64,000 nt of DNA from Candidatus Protochlamydia naegleriophila (GTDB lineage Bacteria > Chlamydiota > Chlamydiia > Chlamydiales > Parachlamydiaceae). The stretch covers positions 1,116,001 to 1,180,000 of the forward strand of contig NZ_LN879502.1 in the NCBI RefSeq assembly GCF_001499655.1, written 5' to 3'. Below, piece by piece: positions 61,726 through 64,000 of the stretch (positions within the stretch are counted from its first letter, which is position 1; each line of letters begins with the position of its first letter). Position numbers and translations under genes: made by a program. The notes under the pieces are model-generated. The model did not search any database. It saw only the letters and a list, made by a program, of their open reading frames with translations, and was not told where the DNA came from.

Positions 61726-62508
61726 TTAAGACAAACCTAAAACGTGCAAAAGCTTTTCACTGGCCTCATTGTCCAAAATCCAAAGCGCCTTGTGGTGTGG
61801 CGTTCCGACGCGTTGAATGGGGATGTTATCAGGATCATAGGCAGAAGTTAAGGCTTGCGCAACCATTTCGCTTTTATTTTTTCCCATGGCGTAGATGGAA
61901 ATAACCTTGGCAGCATGAATGCATTCATAGGTTAAAGACATGCGCCACGTATGTTTTTGCGGAATATAATTGGCGATTACTAAGCGATCTTTAGTGTGAA
62001 GTCCGTGTGTGCGTGGAAAAAGCGAGGCTGTATGTCCATCTTCGCCCATGCCTAGCATTAACAAGTCGAAGCTTACCGATGGAACTTTCTCGCGAATCAG
62101 TTCTTCGTATGCGAGAGCGTTTTCTTCAATGTCGTTCTCTGCTACCATCCGGAAAATATTTTCTTGGGGCAGGGGCAGCTTTGCCAGTCCTGATTTCATG
62201 GCCATGGCATAATTACTTTCAGGATCAGTTGGCGGGACGCTGCGTTCATCGCTCCAAAAACAAAGAACTTTTGTCCAATCAAGCGCTTTTTGATAAGATG
62301 GATTACTAAGTTCTTTGAAGATGGCATTTGGCGTTTGTCCACCTGACAAAGCAAGGGTAAAAAGACCCCTTTCTTCGATTGCCTCACGCCCAGTTTCTAA
62401 AAACTGTTGAACGCAAAAGTGAATAGTCTTTTCCATATTGCCCGGAATGATAATATCCCGTCTTTCATCCAGCGATTTAATTGCGGCTTTCCATTGAAGT
62501 CCTGCCAT
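61726..62508 (-). CDS. pgl: Pgl (DevB), 6-phosphogluconolactonase
   Basis: Second step of the oxidative pentose-phosphate pathway. The 260 residues show FTLALSGGQTPNAIFKELS, VLCFWSDERSVPPTDPESNY, the catalytic-region MLGMGEDGHTASLFPRTHGL and RMSLTYECIHAAKVISIYAM, all in the SOL/DevB family order. The start at 62508 follows the opcA stop by one base; an internal ATG at 62436 (MEKTIHF) is possible. Third gene of zwf-opcA-pgl. Confidence 0.93.
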   Translation of the reverse strand: MAGLQWKAAIKSLDERRDIIIPGNMEKTIHFCVQQFLETGREAIEERGLFTLALSGGQTPNAIFKELSNPSYQKALDWTKVLCFWSDERSVPPTDPESNYAMAMKSGLAKLPLPQENIFRMVAENDIEENALAYEELIREKVPSVSFDLLMLGMGEDGHTASLFPRTHGLHTKDRLVIANYIPQKHTWRMSLTYECIHAAKVISIYAMGKNKSEMVAQALTSAYDPDNIPIQRVGTPHHKALWILDNEASEKLLHVLGLS

Positions 62509-62509
62509 A

Positions 62510-63589
62510 CTAACTCCATTTTGTCTTGCTAATCAGGTTCAGCATCTCTGAGTAGTGATCGCTTACCTTTTGATAAAAGATTTCTTGCATAAAGCTTCGT
62601 CCTGATCGAATCGTTGGAAGCCATAGGGTAAAGGGGAGCTCGCATTGATATTGATTCGATGCATGCACGACGACTTGGTTATTCCCTTGGCGCATGAGAT
62701 TGCAGATGTAGTTTTTTTGATTGGATACTTCGGCCGCTATGATGTCTTCTGGGAGTAGGTCAGTTCTTGTGTCGGCTACTAGATCAATCTGTATAGGATC
62801 TTGTTGCCCTTGATAGTTGAGAACGAGGGTATTCTCTTTTTTTTCACTCTTGATAAATTTCCAGCCAAGCCTCGATGCTAGCCACGCTTGCAAGTAGATC
62901 GCTTGTGTATCGGGATGCCGAAAGAAAGGGGAATGCAGATCATTGTAAATAATTTTGACATATTGAACGGAGGCAAGCTGCGCCAGCCGCTCTTTGCTGT
63001 CGAACGTTTGAGCTAAAATTTCGCGCCAACCCCCAATGCGGGCCCAGTTCATGTCGACCACTTGAATCGATGACGAATTGAGTTTTTGTTGCATGATCTG
63101 GCTGAAGTGTTGCAGGTCCTCTGTGCATTCTGAATCGAATATGAGCCGTGTGGCAAATTTTTGCAGATGCGGGAGAACAGTATTTTCGGTCGTTGGATCT
63201 TCTCCCCAAAGTAGATAAATGGGCAGTCCCGGAATAAATAAGGGCAAAATTAAGTAAGGAACCCGAGATAAATCTTTTCCAGCAGCTTCTATTAGGATTT
63301 GATCGCAAGCCATCCCTCGCTTGTCTTTTCCAGTTTCCGCTGAAACGTGGACGCGCAAGTAGGAGTCGTGCGTTGAGCGGTCGCCCTGAATGAAAATAAT
63401 CCTGCACGGAAACTGCTCAATGATCATCCGGACCATGTCTTTGAAATAATCGGAGCGGCACGTTTCTTGAGTATAAATAATCAGATTGAATAAGCACGCT
63501 TTGGCTTTCGATGAACCTGGCTGTGTATCCCAAAGGCGATTTAATTCTGCTTGAATGTTAGTAGATGCAACATTTTCTTTAGTATCCAT
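62510..63589 (-). CDS. opcA: OpcA-like glucose-6-phosphate dehydrogenase assembly protein
   Basis: 359 residues from the ATG at 63589 (a GTG at 63598 is also in frame). The characteristic OpcA blocks are present: ACLFNLIIYTQETCRSD, FPCRIIFIQGDRSTHDSYL, ACDQILIEAAGKDLSRVPYL, the ILPLFIPGLPIYLLWGEDPT stretch and WLASRLGWKFI in the middle. OpcA is needed for active G6PD in cyanobacteria and actinobacteria. It lies between zwf and pgl, which supports that role. Confidence 0.85.
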   Translation of the reverse strand: MDTKENVASTNIQAELNRLWDTQPGSSKAKACLFNLIIYTQETCRSDYFKDMVRMIIEQFPCRIIFIQGDRSTHDSYLRVHVSAETGKDKRGMACDQILIEAAGKDLSRVPYLILPLFIPGLPIYLLWGEDPTTENTVLPHLQKFATRLIFDSECTEDLQHFSQIMQQKLNSSSIQVVDMNWARIGGWREILAQTFDSKERLAQLASVQYVKIIYNDLHSPFFRHPDTQAIYLQAWLASRLGWKFIKSEKKENTLVLNYQGQQDPIQIDLVADTRTDLLPEDIIAAEVSNQKNYICNLMRQGNNQVVVHASNQYQCELPFTLWLPTIRSGRSFMQEIFYQKVSDHYSEMLNLISKTKWS

Positions 63590-63608
63590 ATCAATCACCG
63601 AAATTGGG

Positions 63609-64000
63609 TTAAATGAGTCTCCAATGCCGTCCTTGACGCTTTAACATCTCTTCTGCGGCCTCTGGTCCCCAAGTGCCGGCAGCATAATTAGGAAAATCTT
63701 TAGGCGTTGTTTCTTGCCAATGCTCTAAAACAGGTGTAAGCAATTTCCAAGACATGATGACCTCATCATCCCTTGCAAATAAGGTATTATCACCGGCCAT
63801 GCAGTCGCAAATCAATCTTTCGTAAGCTTCTGGAGGTGCAGCACCAAAGTAAGAGCCGTACCGGAAATCCATTTTTACTGGCTGTATCACAGTGTTAAGA
63901 GCTGGCACTTTGCAGTTGATTCTTAGTGAAATTCCTTCATCCGGTTGAATGCGGATGACTAATACGTTAGAGTCGATCGAGGAAGTCGTTCCCTCAAACA
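63609..64000 (-). CDS. zwf: Zwf, glucose-6-phosphate 1-dehydrogenase (C-terminal part only)
   Basis: The last ~130 residues of G6PD; the rest lies beyond the right edge. The frame reads NVLVIRIQPDEGISLRINCK, DFRYGSYFGAAPPEAYERLI, the CDCMAGDNTLFARDDEVIMS block, WKLLTPVLEHWQ and YAAGTWGPEAAEEML, the standard C-terminus of the family. It oxidises glucose-6-phosphate to 6-phosphogluconolactone. The stop lies about 20 nt before opcA. Confidence 0.94.
   Translation of the reverse strand, partial: FEGTTSSIDSNVLVIRIQPDEGISLRINCKVPALNTVIQPVKMDFRYGSYFGAAPPEAYERLICDCMAGDNTLFARDDEVIMSWKLLTPVLEHWQETTPKDFPNYAAGTWGPEAAEEMLKRQGRHWRLI

Overview
The window reads as a chromosomal segment of an environmental chlamydia, most likely family Parachlamydiaceae (a Protochlamydia-like amoeba symbiont). 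The evidence is the cysteine-rich outer-membrane pair OmcA/OmcB, the chlamydial neighbourhoods dnaN-recF-smpB, apbE-folD, dxs-xseB-xseA near tpiA, rpmG-lolC/E-lolD and zwf-opcA-pgl, and many large proteins with no recognisable bacterial family that sit alone behind AT-rich leaders. I see no rRNA, tRNA, CRISPR array or complete insertion sequence. Species assignment is inference.

Layout. 1-6.3 kb: replication and translation-rescue genes on the minus strand (rlmH start, smpB, recF, dnaN with a good promoter), a small membrane protein, and a PRTase / PRPP-synthetase-like / alpha-beta hydrolase operon. 6.5-17 kb: a possible winged-helix protein, ApbE, FolD, a small exported protein preceded by a large hairpin, RarA, an MreD-like protein, a possible CHAT-domain remnant, a sugar transferase, a polyprenyl synthase, and UDP-glucose dehydrogenase translationally coupled to that synthase. 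17-25 kb: lineage-specific proteins. These include a 1004-residue coiled-coil protein with what looks like a permuted papain-like (YiiX/NlpC-P60) domain, plus an LptD-like barrel. 25-31 kb: HEAT-repeat protein, Maf, hypotheticals and an ApeA-type HEPN protein. 30.7-33.2 kb: OmcB, with a long Pro/Cys repeat, and OmcA, which share a 12-nt upstream motif. 33.6-43.5 kb: NadK, Dxs, XseB, XseA, a MORN-repeat protein with a nuclear-localisation-like basic motif, TpiA, SecG and peptide deformylase. 43.8-52.8 kb: a FixI/CcoI-type copper ATPase, an 893-residue orphan, a threonine dehydrogenase gene broken by one in-frame stop, two small orphans and intact Kbl. 52.9-64 kb: a MetB-type PLP enzyme with a VKOR-thioredoxin fusion, two tandem paralogous membrane proteins, LolD / LolC-E / L33, TsaD, and the oxidative pentose-phosphate set Pgl, OpcA, Zwf (partial).

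How the genes work together. Housekeeping genes lie in short, mostly minus-strand operons that usually end in strong hairpins. Putative host-interaction genes (MORN, papain-like, tandem paralogs, 893-aa orphan) are monocistronic or in pairs between them, with AT-rich leaders and in several cases near-consensus promoters. The envelope is served by LptD, the Lol transporter, OmcA/OmcB and a disulfide-forming VKOR fusion. Threonine-to-glycine breakdown looks lost at its first step. All family names rest on motifs read by eye; no database search was run.
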